Position numbers and translations under genes: made by a program. The notes beneath the pieces were generated by a model. The model searched no databases. It saw only the letters and a program-made list of their open reading frames with translations, and was not told where the DNA came from. Below are positions 40,901-49,119 of a DNA stretch of 64,000 nt, piece after piece. Origin of the DNA: Chiridota heheva (Eukaryota > Echinodermata > Holothuroidea > Apodida > Chiridotidae); the NCBI GenBank assembly GCA_020152595.1, contig JAIGNY010002020.1, forward strand, positions 1,267,501 through 1,331,500, in the 5' to 3' direction. Position 1 is the first letter of the stretch; each line of letters opens with the position of its first letter.

Positions 40901-43900
40901 TCAAAGAAAACAATGGTTCCCTTATTGCCAGAACTAGTTACAACTACTGTGTGAACTTTTATGAAGTGTATTTACAGTGCAGGCTTGCGTTGGCTAACTT
41001 TATCTTTGGACATGTGGGTGTAATTTGAGTAACTGGTGTCTGGAGTATTATCAGCGAGTGGAACCTGAGCTTAATTGCTTGTGGTTTCAAAATAAGGAAA
41101 AAGATAGAAAAATGATAGGGAAATGTCTGGCCCGATCTGCTTAACTTTGACATCGGGTCTGAGTGTTTATTTTTTTAAGGACAGAACCAGCTAATGACTG
41201 GGGTCAAAGGGTTAAGGTCACAGAGCTATTGACCGCTTTTCACCATTTTCCCATATAGTTATGGAATGGTAAGTGTGACATGAGCATGAATGGTGTCATA
41301 CAGTAGGGTATGATAACTGAGAAAAATTTCAGTTTTTTAGTGATAAGGGTCAGAGGTCAAATATGTGATTCTAGGGGGTAATTTTGTACTAATTAGTACA
41401 TTTTTGTGCCACTTTAAATTCCGAAAATGCAAGACCTATGCCAATCTTATGTTATGTGGTACATGAACTTGTGTCCTGTAAACTCTGGGGTGAAAAGTTC
41501 AAGGTCACAGAGCTAGTGACCCCTTTTCACCATTTCCCCCATAGTTTCGGAATTGTAAGTGATCTGAGCGTGGATGGTATCATACAGTAGGGTAAGATAG
41601 ATGCCAGCAAATTTCAGATGTTGTTTTGGTGGTTAAAGTCAAAGGTCAAATATGCAATTTTAAAGGGTAATTATGTGGTAATTTGTACCACTTTAAAACC
41701 CAAGAGGGCAAGATCTGTACCAACCCTATGTTGAACCATGATACCTTGGTACATGAACTTGTGTCCTGTAAATCTGGGGTCAAGTGGTCAAATGCCACAG
41801 AACTAGTCACCGCTTTAAGTCATTTCCCCATATTTTTGGAATTGTAATTAAAGAAATTTTTAAACGCAAAAGTGGCAAGACCTTTACCAACCTTATGTTG
41901 TACCATGATACCTTAAGCACATGAACTTGTGTCCCATAGACTCTGGGGTCATAAGGTCAAAAGTCACAGAGCTTTAGTTAGCTATTTCTCCCACAATGCT
42001 GTATGCTTAAGGTGATGAGATCAGCAACTCCATGGATTGCTTTCTTGTATATTCAATTGTTTTTCTTCTACTGTATACTGTTCAGTTTGGTGATTGTATT
42101 TGATAACGTCCTTCTATTCTCATTTACATGCCATTTTATTTTGAAATAATTTCATGTTGTCAATGACATTGTCAAAGTAGTAACAATTGAAAAGTTACTT
42201 TAAGTTTTGTAGCTCATTAAATTGGCTGTGAAAGTGCATTGCTCTGATAATCTTCATCCTCCTCCATTCAGAGGAATAACAAATGTAGATTGGGATCAAT
42301 ACCATCCACATGATACTGTTTTACTTGTCAATTAGAAATAATTATGATTAATTCGAACATTCATTTTCAAGATTGTCAGTTCAATAATTGTGCACAAGAA
42401 GTGTGTTAGAATTATTCTTGAGACTCAGAAAAATATACCAACTCCTTAAAATACATTTATTCTCCTCACCAACAAGCATACTGGGGTGATAAATTACCAT
42501 TAGGTTGCTATAAAGGGCACCCCACTTTGGCATGACTTTTGATATAAAAAAGTTCTATTTGAATTTCCCCAAAATCTGGAACACTCCATAAAATTCCTAA
42601 GAACTCAATCCATCAGATATGTGTACAATTATTGGTTTTGTCAACCCCGCCACTCTCGGCACCTTCTCCTGGCCCACTTTTTCTCCTTGTGCCACCCCCT
42701 CCCTTCTATCCACCTGGGCCTCTCCACTCATCACAAAACCCAAACCCACCTAACCTCTTTGTCAATCTCCACAACTAAAACAAAGACCAACTCTCAAATT
42801 ACACCTCCATCTATACTGATGGCTTCAAGGAAGGCAACAAGACAGCTGCTGCTGCCGTCATCCAAGACATCACCCTCACATGTAGTAGCAGACTTCCCCC
42901 TCACATGTAGTAGCAGACTTCCCGACTACTCGCCCATCTTTTCATCCGAGGCAAGGGCCATGCTCCTAGCCCTCAACTTTATTGAGTACTCTCCGATCAG
43001 CCACTTTGCCATTTTCTCAACTCAAAGGCTGTTCTTACTTCTTTACTCAATCTTAAATAGGATAACTTCACATCCCACCTCCTCTCCCCTCCGGAAACTT
43101 CTTTTACCCACCCTCTACAGGAAAAGTATTCTTTTCTTCTGGATACCCAACCATGTTGGCATCTCTGGCAATGACAGGGCTGATGCAGCCGCTAAGCTTG
43201 CCCTCAACCTCCGCCCTAACCCTTTTCCCAAAACCCTTTCTGACATCAAACGGCTTATCGCTTCCCTTGTTTGTGACTGCTGGCAAACCTCATGAAACTC
43301 CCAAATTGATAATAAACTCCATGTCATCAGCCCACCATTCCAATCAAACCCACCATCAAGAACCTCTCTCGTATCGACAACGTTCATATTACCCGTCTTA
43401 GAATAGGTCACACCCACCTCACTCACTTACTCCCACCTCCTTATTGGCTCCCCCCATTCCCTCTGCAACAATTGCCATTGCACCCTCACAGTCCATCACT
43501 TTTTCCTTGCTTGCCCCCTGTACAACCTTCCCAGAGCTTTCCTCGCTCCCCACAACTCAATTGCTGAGTCCTTCCAGAAAAACCGTCTGGATAAGATTAT
43601 CTTCTTCCTTCATTATGCCTCCCTCTACAACCATATTTAATTCTCCTCTTCCACCCCCTCTCTCTACTTTGTTTTTTTCACCCATGCACCTCTTCTCTCA
43701 ATCACAGCTCTCTGACTTTTTGTTCTTGAATTTCTCTCATTCTCTCCCTGTTTCCTTTTCTTCCTACCTCTAGAATGATCTGACCTCAGGCACAATTTGA
43801 CCCTCGTTGTCATGCCCTTAAGCCCTCATCAAACAAACAAACAGGATCATTGAATCAGCAACCTACCACTTTCCAATAAAACTACAACTGATGACAAATG

Positions 43901-44903
43901 GGTCATACATTCTATGAGCACTTATGTGGAGAAAACCGCCCAGCTCTCAGACCATCATAAATGAACAGTACAGTATCTCAAGGCAGTACAGCAGAGTGCC
44001 TTTTTCAGCTGACATTTTTTTTAAATATTTTTTATATCTATATGTATATTCAATCTTCTACCCTGGCGACATGAATTACTAATTGCAGTAAAGTCAAGTA
44101 GTTAATGACTTATTTCAAGGATGCTCATTTGAAATTTTCATAATTATGATTCATGAAATATAATTAAGGAGCAGAAGTTTCTATTTTTATTGTCCTCGTA
44201 CATACTTGACCCATTTTTATTAAATTTTCTTGAGGGCAATTAGGAGCCTTTTGATTGTAAGAATGGAAATTTACACAACCTTGTCAGGATTTTTACCAGA
44301 GGCTAATTTGAATTCATTAGATTCCAAACACATTTATTGCGGGGATAATTGCAGAGAAACAATGAAAGATAATAATATATCAAGCAAAAATGAATTTCAA
44401 ATATGTGAAATAAACCGTAACAAATAATTATCATGGCGCTATCTTCCATTCATTGTTTGCTTCAGTAGTTTACATCCGGATGAAGATTCATAAGTTGTTT
44501 AAGAAATAAATAATACATTTAAACTTATAATACAAAATCCAGCTTGTGCACTAAGGCAAGCTGATCAGGCTGCTTCACACAAAATAAATCAGCATAAACT
44601 ATTGATTGTCTATTATTACTCTGAAATGCATAAGTTTTGATAAGAATGAGGAGATGGTTCCTAGTTTGTATAAAAGAATTTGAGATATTTTTTAATATGT
44701 ACAGTAGGAAGTATAAAAAGGTGTTTTGTGGTAACTGAAGAGCATAAAATTAATACATTTTTTATTTTAGTGAATATACTTTTTTCTCATGTCTGCAAGT
44801 TGTCTTTTTGATAATTTTTTATATTTTCTTTCTATTTTTGTAAAGGATTGAAAGATACAGTGTTCCTGTGTTCTCCTCAGCCACTTTAGTCACAGTTATA
44901 TGA
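22990..44903 (+). CDS. Uncharacterised gene, five 3' exons (277 codons plus stop)
   Basis: The exons are 22990-23116, 26333-26641, 30784-30978, 34546-34690 and 44846-44903. All internal junctions are GT/AG, and phases run 1, 1, 1, 2 without a frame break to TGA at 44901-44903. AATAAA follows at 45155-45160. The first exon is Ser-rich and basic (WPSSSQSRRSSSDSGQ, SYRVKRKKLS). The second holds the best candidate domain: GVPGYYEFLKP, then SYKIQHPELSSGEKEYLWHT and MQKHVQQRFLQKLQHQMDIG, predicted largely helical. The third carries LTPEEFEKYYQYITKPRKRQ and RKPPKIEPRPKYFHKR, and the fourth LSLYYDPAIKRTLHGEEKG. I see no signal peptide or membrane segment. I do not recognise the family. The start codon must lie in an exon before 22990 that I could not identify. 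The short last exon is the least certain. Confidence 0.6.
23466..23835. repeat. Stand-alone copy of a ~380-bp module
   Basis: This stretch matches 11891-12268 from TTTTGAATTGCGAGTAAA to GAGCAGACTGGAACTGT. Shared blocks include AAGTCATCAGGAAAAAC and ATAACCTTAGGCCATGTACA. No inverted ends or target duplication are obvious. It lies in the intron after exon 22990-23116. Confidence 0.55.
23955..24790. repeat. Diverged tandem array, about 275-293-bp unit, three copies
   Basis: The ACACAGATAG block occurs near 24005, 24298 and (as ACACAGATGG) 24573. Each is followed by a CCTATTGTT-like block, then a TTAATGAGTA/TGTG block and GGGGCTTA, and about 170 bp later by a TATGCATGGTGGGCGG-like block. The 119-codon open frame here arises from repeat sequence and is not a gene. 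Confidence 0.55.
25487..25752 (+). mobile_element. tRNA-headed SINE
   Basis: The head GACTGGTTAGCTCAATTGG, then TAGAGCACCCGCTTATCAGC, is a clear tRNA-type A box and D arm, with a decayed B box near 25532-25552. The acceptor stem no longer pairs well, so it is not a working tRNA gene. The body ends AAAAGTGCTGTATAAGAACT, then GTGTATTGTTGTTATG, a tail style common in invertebrate SINEs. It abuts a SINE of a different family. Confidence 0.7.
25765..26035 (+). mobile_element. tRNA-like SINE, copy 1
   Basis: The head TGGTGTAGCGGTTATCATAC resembles the A box of tRNA-Val-like genes, and GGTTCAAGCC some 45 bp later is a good B box. The body includes TGTCTGTCCGTACGTCGTAC and ACTATCATAACCGAATACGC. It is almost identical to 38039-38307 and 48325-48602, implying recent amplification. 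No target duplication is clear here. Confidence 0.8.
27821..28775. mobile_element. Non-autonomous hAT-type DNA transposon, copy 2
   Basis: The 955-bp element starts CAGGATTCTAGCTA and ends TCTAGCTAGAACCCTG, inverted ends with one mismatch. A perfect 8-bp duplication, GTTATGCC, flanks it at 27813-27820 and 28776-28783. Its body aligns with 2522-3383 along the whole length. It lies in the intron between exons 26333-26641 and 30784-30978 of the uncharacterised gene. It has no coding frame of its own. Confidence 0.88.
28790..29760. other. Intronic stretch with no recognised feature
   Basis: This is AT-rich intron sequence between the hAT element and a LINE fragment. I see no exon, RNA gene or repeat boundary that can be supported. 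Confidence 0.3.
29766..30380 (+). mobile_element. LINE 3' fragment, family A, internally rearranged
   Basis: It matches the 3' part of the copies at 31495-33244 and 42640-43843: CCCACCATTCCGATCAA, CGACAACGTTCATATTACCC, TGTACAACCTTCCC, and the tail GCCCTCATCAAACAAACAAA. Compared with the 43-kb copy it lacks about 90 bp after position 29871. It also carries a threefold duplication of an AACCATATTTAATTCTCC to CACCCATGCACCTC block at 30020-30240. Confidence 0.75.
31495..33244 (+). mobile_element. LINE fragment, family A: reverse transcriptase C-terminal part and RNase H region
   Basis: Broken frames show reverse transcriptase C-terminal text (NGFNFSKDKTVLIHFNK, FLGITPDSKLSYLPHI, CEKTLNLLKVLS, SYTKLYRSLI-like) between 31500 and 31900. 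An RNase H-like end (NHVGIPGNDRADSANKLAS) follows at about 32550-32610. A CxxC...H...C cysteine cluster is near 32855-32920, and the 3' tail is CTCATCAAACAAACAAAC. This order is typical of I-group non-LTR retrotransposons. Many stops and frameshifts make it a dead copy. It is truncated at the 5' end and lies inside an intron. Confidence 0.75.
33245..33738 (+). mobile_element. LINE 3' fragment, family B
   Basis: It begins directly after the tail of family A. The reading frame gives RLGHSFLTHSFFFSGSP, then CPSCKTDLSIKHILLTCPLF, the C-terminal cysteine-histidine cluster of I-group LINE proteins. The end is CATGGTGCTGTTAAACATCA followed by a CAACAA run. The tail sequence differs from family A. 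Short tails like it stand alone at 18183-18225 and 63183-63222. Confidence 0.65.
34085..34195. repeat. AT-rich tandem repeat, 30-bp unit
   Basis: CATTATTATATCGCATCCTA, then TTGTATGATA, recurs with changes at 34101, 34131 and 34161. It directly precedes the minus-strand CR1-like LINE end. Confidence 0.6.
34205..34445 (-). mobile_element. CR1-like LINE 3' end
   Basis: The minus strand encodes RIDIQRLSFSQRVVNVWNGL, then PEWVVSSNSVHSFKVNINK, the usual C-terminus of CR1-group reverse transcriptase proteins. It is followed by a 3' UTR (TTTGGGCTTTTTATGGGGTG, then ACTAACCCTTCTTAGCC) that recurs on the plus strand at 48640-48690. The copy is heavily 5'-truncated and lies 100 bp before exon 34546-34690. 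Confidence 0.75.
34691..35539. other. Intronic stretch with no recognised feature
   Basis: This is the start of the 10.2-kb last intron of the uncharacterised gene. I find no exon or repeat boundary here. Confidence 0.3.
35540..35860. repeat. Degenerate GGGAAATTTCCTTCATTTT repeat, cluster 1
   Basis: Phrases such as TTTGGGAAATTTCCTTCATT and TTGGGGAAATGTTCTTCA repeat at about 20-bp spacing. The same theme forms a second cluster at 48780-49090. The open frames here (up to 206 codons, Phe-rich) are products of the low-complexity sequence. Confidence 0.5.
36500..37620 (-). mobile_element. LINE reverse transcriptase fragment, third family
   Basis: On the minus strand, 37600 down to 37370 reads KIGVPQGGPLSALLFTIYTG, then SDLNCAVVKYADDTTISC. 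This contains the GVPQGxxLSxLLF and YADD motifs of reverse transcriptase; YADD is the catalytic site. Further down come KYLLLNPRKSEEM, TYLGVCFDDKLSF and NNANDAAKKELGRLAQKIVS, the thumb and C-terminal part. Stops and frameshifts break it, so it is dead. The AT-rich stretch at 36500-36620 is probably its 3' UTR. Confidence 0.75.
38039..38307 (+). mobile_element. tRNA-like SINE, copy 2, with target duplication
   Basis: Same family as 25765-26035 and 48325-48602. The A box lies in TGGTGTAGCGGTTATC and the B box is GGTTCAAGCC. A 12-bp direct repeat, CAAATAAGAAAT, flanks it at 38027-38038 and 38308-38319, which fixes the insertion borders and shows LINE-assisted insertion. It is located in the long last intron of the uncharacterised gene. 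Confidence 0.88.
38320..39911. other. Intronic stretch with no recognised feature
   Basis: The minus-strand frame of 133 codons at 38668-39069 lacks splice context and recognisable sequence; I regard it as chance. Nothing else is supported. Confidence 0.3.
39912..40005. repeat. Short tandem repeat with CACGTG/GCGCGTG cores
   Basis: About five units of ACCAGC(A/G)(T/C)GTGTTTT(N)ATC, 19-20 bp each, run from 39912 to 40005. The last contains CAGCACGTGC, a perfect E-box. The significance is unknown. Confidence 0.55.
40430..42000. repeat. Diverged tandem array, about 288-bp unit
   Basis: The block AAGGTCACAGAGCTAGTGAC, then CACCATTTCCCCCATA, recurs near 41214, 41501, 41791 and 41960. The block CAAGACCTATACCAACCCTA, then ATGTTGTACC, recurs near 40660, 41425, 41710 and 41877. 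Copies vary in length and sequence. Many AGGTCA-type hexamers, half-sites for nuclear receptors, occur as part of the unit. Confidence 0.6.
42640..43843 (+). mobile_element. LINE fragment, family A: RNase H domain and 3' end
   Basis: RNase H landmarks are visible: IYTDGFKEGNKTAAAAVIQD near 42810-42870 (the first catalytic Asp) in one frame, then in another SPIFSSEARAMLLALNFIE near 42940-42990 and FWIPNHVGISGNDRADAAAK near 43135-43195. A 24-bp tandem duplication at 42876-42922 accompanies the frame change. A CxxC...H...C cluster follows near 43460-43510, and the tail is CCTCATCAAACAAACAAACA. Family and truncation are as for 31495-33244. Confidence 0.78.
43846..44845. other. Intronic stretch with no recognised feature
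   Basis: This is the end of the last intron of the uncharacterised gene, AT-rich and leading into the pyrimidine tract before 44846. Confidence 0.3.
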
Positions 44904-45154
44904 TATGTGAGATTTTTGTCTGTGTATTTGTATTTTCTTGCTGTTGACAGTATCGGCCTGATCTAATGTTTTAGAAACATGCATTGATAAAAAAAAACTA
45001 CATTGTTTCATTGGACTTGGGACTCTAGTAATCTGGCTTTGCATATTTCCAATTACCTTCAGAAACTACTTTATGTCTAATGTTTGTACCTATGAGAAGT
45101 CATAATGATGTTCTCTGATTTTATAATGCTTGTTATCTAGTTATCTGTAATAAT

Positions 45155-45160
45155 AATAAA
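45155..45160 (+). promoter_or_regulatory. Polyadenylation signal of the uncharacterised gene
   Basis: AATAAA stands about 250 bases after the predicted stop at 44901-44903. Its position supports 44846-44903 as the last exon. Confidence 0.45.
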
Positions 45161-46079
45161 TGTCTACATGTAGTACCAAAACATCAGGTACAGTGAAATG
45201 TTGTATCACCCATTTGATGTCAAGTCCAGAAATTTGCTAAAATGTCTCCTGTGGAATACAGCCCAGTTAATTGGGTATGTGTGTGGGGAGGGGGGGCGGG
45301 GGTAGGGGACAATGTGAACTTTGCATTTCTGGGACTGACTGGTATGTAAGTAACCAATAACTTAACGCTTAGGGGTCCTTGCCGGCTAGAGCATTGCGCC
45401 CTTAAAAAAAAAGAAGCTTTTTAAGCTATTCAGCAAATAAGATTGTTTTGGGATTTGTTTTCCATTAAAAAATGTTCTGGATTACCCGTTATGCCACTGT
45501 GAGTAACCACTATGTCATCACATTATAAATGAAAGTAAAACCAACGTATGTTGTGTGTAAAACCTCTAGACTTAATTGCATCCTTGCATTCCTGGACAGA
45601 CGTGGAGAGCGGATGGGGGTATTCACCCCCCAAAAAAAACTTTAAACTTTCAAATGTATCAGTTAGACACATGATAATTATCCCCTGGTCAACGAAGTTG
45701 GGATATTGCATCTTTACCAATCGTCTGTTTGTCCACATCCATTGTCTGTCTGTCCGTTCGTCCACATCCATTGTCCATCCAACATCATGCAGTAGTACAG
45801 TTGCTGGGAAACAAAAGATTTCTGCTCTCAGAAAGGAATTACAACGACTTTAAAAAAAAAAAATTTATATAAAGGAGACTCTTGCTTGGAAAGAACTTTG
45901 AACAAATGCATTTCAGACTTAAATAGCAATTAAAATAAACAATAAGTCTTCACTTGAATGGAGTGAAAACATAATCTCCAAATTAATCTGCAATGAATTT
46001 TCATTCTGATTTGGTTAATAGATCTGACAGCCCTATCCGGTTTATAAGGGGGAAAAAAAGCATAGAGCATGTTTTTATT
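45161..46079. other. Intergenic stretch with no recognised gene
   Basis: A frame of 101 codons at 45548-45853 spans a duplicated TGTCTGTCCGTTCGTCCACA-like block and has no other coding evidence. I see no RNA gene or transposon end. Confidence 0.3.
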
Positions 46080-46453
46080 GTGAGTGTCAGATTTACATTT
46101 AAGTTGAGAGGGTTGGGGAGCTGTGGTGCAATGTAGTGAGTAAAAGTTATAGGGAAGGTTGGAATGATGGCATGTAGTGGAATGTCATCTGGATTTCAGG
46201 TGGGATGGCATAAGCGACGGTGGGATAGGATGAAACAGCCTTTAGGACAGGGTGGGATAGGATGGAACGACTTATAGGACAGGGTGGTGGGTTGGCGCGT
46301 GGTGCAGGGGGGATTGACATGTGGGACAGGGTGGCATGGTTTATGTGGCAAGGCATATGGTGGGATGTTGTCTTGATTGCAGGTGTGATGGTATATGAGT
46401 CATGTGATGGAATGGCATCTGGATTTCATGTATGATTTCCCATAGGGAGGGAT
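46080..46453. repeat. G-rich degenerate tandem repeat, interrupted
   Basis: Loose units of GGGTGGGATAGGATGGAA, then CGACTTATAGGACA, run up to 46453 and resume at 47383-47440. A transposon at 46454-47374 splits the array. Confidence 0.55.
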
Positions 46454-47374
46454 CAGAATCGCGTTAACGACAAATTTGTCGTATATTACGCCATGGCTGA
46501 AATTTCTTACGACACAGGTTGTACCTGTGTCGTAAGATTTAGATATAGCATGTGGAATTTTACGCCGGAGTTTTTCATTAACATAACTAAAATCATAAAC
46601 ATCTTACCTCTCTGATGCGATTCAAACTTTTATTTCACACAAAAATGATTTTGAATTACTCATAAATAAAAGAATAATGACACAACTACGAGACTCACGG
46701 CTGAATGATTCAACATGCCCGTAGTGCTGCCATACACACATATAGGCTAGTACATAGGCCCTATGCATGATGGACGTACACTGTACAGTGTATGTGAAAG
46801 TTTTGATGTTTTTTTGAATGCAGGCTGTCAATTGTCAACGCATCATTATCTAGGATTTAAGTTCCCTCCTATATTGTGTTGATCGTGTATCTGTGAAGTG
46901 ATCAGTCTGCAAGTCAAGTTACTACACTGTAAAGAAGTAGGCGTGTTTAAGATCTGAATAGTATATTATCATTGACAATTGGTAAAAGTTCACTAAAACC
47001 TCATGAAAGTTTGGATACGATAAACAAAAGTATTTTCTAGTTTATTTTGGGATTGTTAACCCAAATTTCATGACTCAACAATCAACATTATACAAGGATT
47101 GGGTATGAACTTTTTCGTAATATTTTTTATGATAATAATAGTCCAATTTTGTAATGTTTTTTTGGTATTTTAAGCGCAACTTTCATTCACTTTAGCAAGG
47201 CAGGCCTACACAAGTGTCTTGTGTTAGCAATTACTTGCATGCTTCGCTAGCGCGCAATGCCCTGTACATTACGCAATACTCTGTACATACGACGGCAAAT
47301 TGACAAAATACGCCAAATTTCAAGGGCTTGTCGTAAGCAAATACGCCAGGCAAAAAATTATAACGCAACCTCTG
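46454..47374. mobile_element. hAT-like non-autonomous element, second family
   Basis: The 921-bp element starts CAGAATCGCGTTAACGAC and ends ATAACGCAACCTCTG, imperfect inverted ends. A perfect 8-bp duplication, GGAGGGAT, lies at 46446-46453 and 47375-47382. Near the left end a perfect hairpin spans 46505-46535 (arms CTTACGACACAGGT and ACCTGTGTCGTAAG, loop TGT). TACG-rich text recurs near the right end (TTGTCGTAAGC, AAATACGCCA). There is no coding frame. Inverted ends plus an 8-bp duplication suggest hAT, though the CAGA start is less typical. Confidence 0.72.
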
Positions 47375-47499
47375 GGAGGGATGTAGGATGAGATGGCTTA
47401 TGTGGAACAGAGGGTGGCAGGTGTGACAGGGTGAAAAGCATGTTATTAGCAGCAAGGGGATTTCTATCATTTGCCATGTTTGTTTTGTTTTGTTTTTAA

Positions 47500-48710
47500 T
47501 AAGAAAATCGAATTACTGGAAGACATTTGCTGATGACACTAAGTTGTACAGGATTGTGGATGATGCTAGGATTCTTAATTTTTTTAAAGTGATCTAGATA
47601 AGCTAGTTTCTTGGTCTCAAACATGGCAGATGTCATTCATTATTGATAAATGCAAAGTTTTTCTTTTTGGTCAGAGCTATTTGGGTTTTGATTACTGCAT
47701 GAATGGTTCAAATCTTAGTTGTGTACAGTAGATCAAGAAAGGGATCTACTGTATGTGTTATTACTAGCAATCTGAAGCCTTCTAAACAGTGTGCTTTAGC
47801 AGCTGCAAGGGCAAATAGGATATTTGGAAATTTTTGTTTTCTTGGTAGAGAGGTTGTTCTTAATTTGTATAAGCAGTTAGTCAGGCCTCACTTTGAGTAT
47901 GCTATTCAGGCTTGGAGTCCCTTTAATGAGAAGGATAAGTTCATTTTGGAGCAGGTTCAGCGAAAAGCCACTAGATTTATTCCCGAAGTAAGGAATCTCT
48001 TTTATGAATCTTGGTTGTGAATTCTTGGTTTGACCACGCTTGAGTCGAGAAGAGTATGTGGAAATATGATCAGGTTTTTAAATTCTTATCTGGCAGTGAT
48101 GCTTCGACTTCCTATTATTTCTTGCATTGTTTCAGCTAATCCTCATGTGACACATAACAGTTTAAAGTAGACCAAAGAGTTTTTATGGATAGATATTCAG
48201 CGTTTTAGCTTTTTGCAAAGTTGTTAATGAGTGCAATGGTTTGCCTGAGTGGGTAGTCAGCTCCAATTCTGTTCACATTTTCAAAGTCAACATTGATAAG
48301 TTCTTTACTAACTCTGGGCATCTGATCTACCTACTCTGGTGTAGCAGTTATCATACCTGTCTACAGACCACGAGGCTCTGGGTTCAAGCCTGGGTTGGGT
48401 AGACACGCCAGTGTACCACAACTGGTTATCAAAGGCCGTGGACATTGACTTGGTTGTCGATGTTATGTCTGTCCGTACGTCGTACCTGTGTTCTCGTCCG
48501 GGCCGTATTAAGCGTTTTGTGATAGCATTTGTACTATCATAACCGAATACGCAGGCGACGACCTCTCATTGTAATTGTGTGTTCAACTCTCTCTCTCTCT
48601 CTCTCTGGGCATCTGTGATTTTTTTTTTTGTGGTGGTGGTAGTGCTAGTTTGGGCTTTTTATGGGGTGACTAACCCTTCTTAGCCTGTCAACTTGTTATG
48701 TTATATGTTA
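47500..48710 (+). mobile_element. CR1-like LINE, 3' part
   Basis: FADDTKLYRIVDDARI at 47528 is the catalytic FADD region of a reverse transcriptase. From 47760 one frame reads NLKPSKQCALAAARANRIFG, VVLNLYKQLVRPHFEYAIQA and ILEQVQRKATRFIPEVR, the standard CR1-group thumb region. The C-terminus (NGLPEWVVSSNSVHIFKVN-like) near 48230-48290 and the 3' UTR at 48640-48690 match 34205-34445. A SINE at 48325-48602 splits the last codons from the 3' UTR. Several stops show it is dead. Confidence 0.8.
48325..48602 (+). mobile_element. tRNA-like SINE, copy 3, nested in the LINE
   Basis: It is close to the copies at 25765-26035 and 38039-38307. A 13-bp duplication, CTCTGGGCATCTG, lies at 48312-48324 and 48603-48615, inside LINE sequence that otherwise continues across the gap. 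This copy ends in a CT repeat (about 48586-48602), unlike the other two. Confidence 0.85.
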
Positions 48711-48779
48711 TATTAAACAAATTAATTTATTCTTATTCAGATGACCATAGACATAGATGACCATAGACATAAACATAAT

Positions 48780-49090
48780 TTTTGGGAAATACCCTTCAAT
48801 TTTTGGGAAATTTTCCTGCATTTCCGGGAAAGTTTCCTTCATTTCCGGGACATTCCCTCCATTTCCGGGAAATTTCATTTGATTTTCTTCACTTTTCGGG
48901 AAATTTACTTTATTTTGGGGTAGTTTGTTTTCTTTGGGAAATTTCCTTTAATTATTGTGAATATCTAATTCAAGTTTACTCATTTTCGGGATTTTGTTTT
49001 GGCTAATTTTGGGGCCGTTTTTTCATTTCCAAGAAATTTGGGCAATTTTGAAGAAATTCTCTTCAACTTTGGGAAAATGTCAGTAAATTT
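48780..49090. repeat. Degenerate GGGAAATTTCC repeat, cluster 2
   Basis: At least seven variants of TTTCCGGGAAATTTCCTTCA occur with about 18-22-bp spacing, matching the theme of 35540-35860. The core resembles a kappa-B site (GGGRNWYYCC), but low-complexity expansion explains it equally well. Confidence 0.5.
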
Positions 49091-49119
49091 ATACTGATTT
49101 GGGAAAAATTTAGTTTAAA

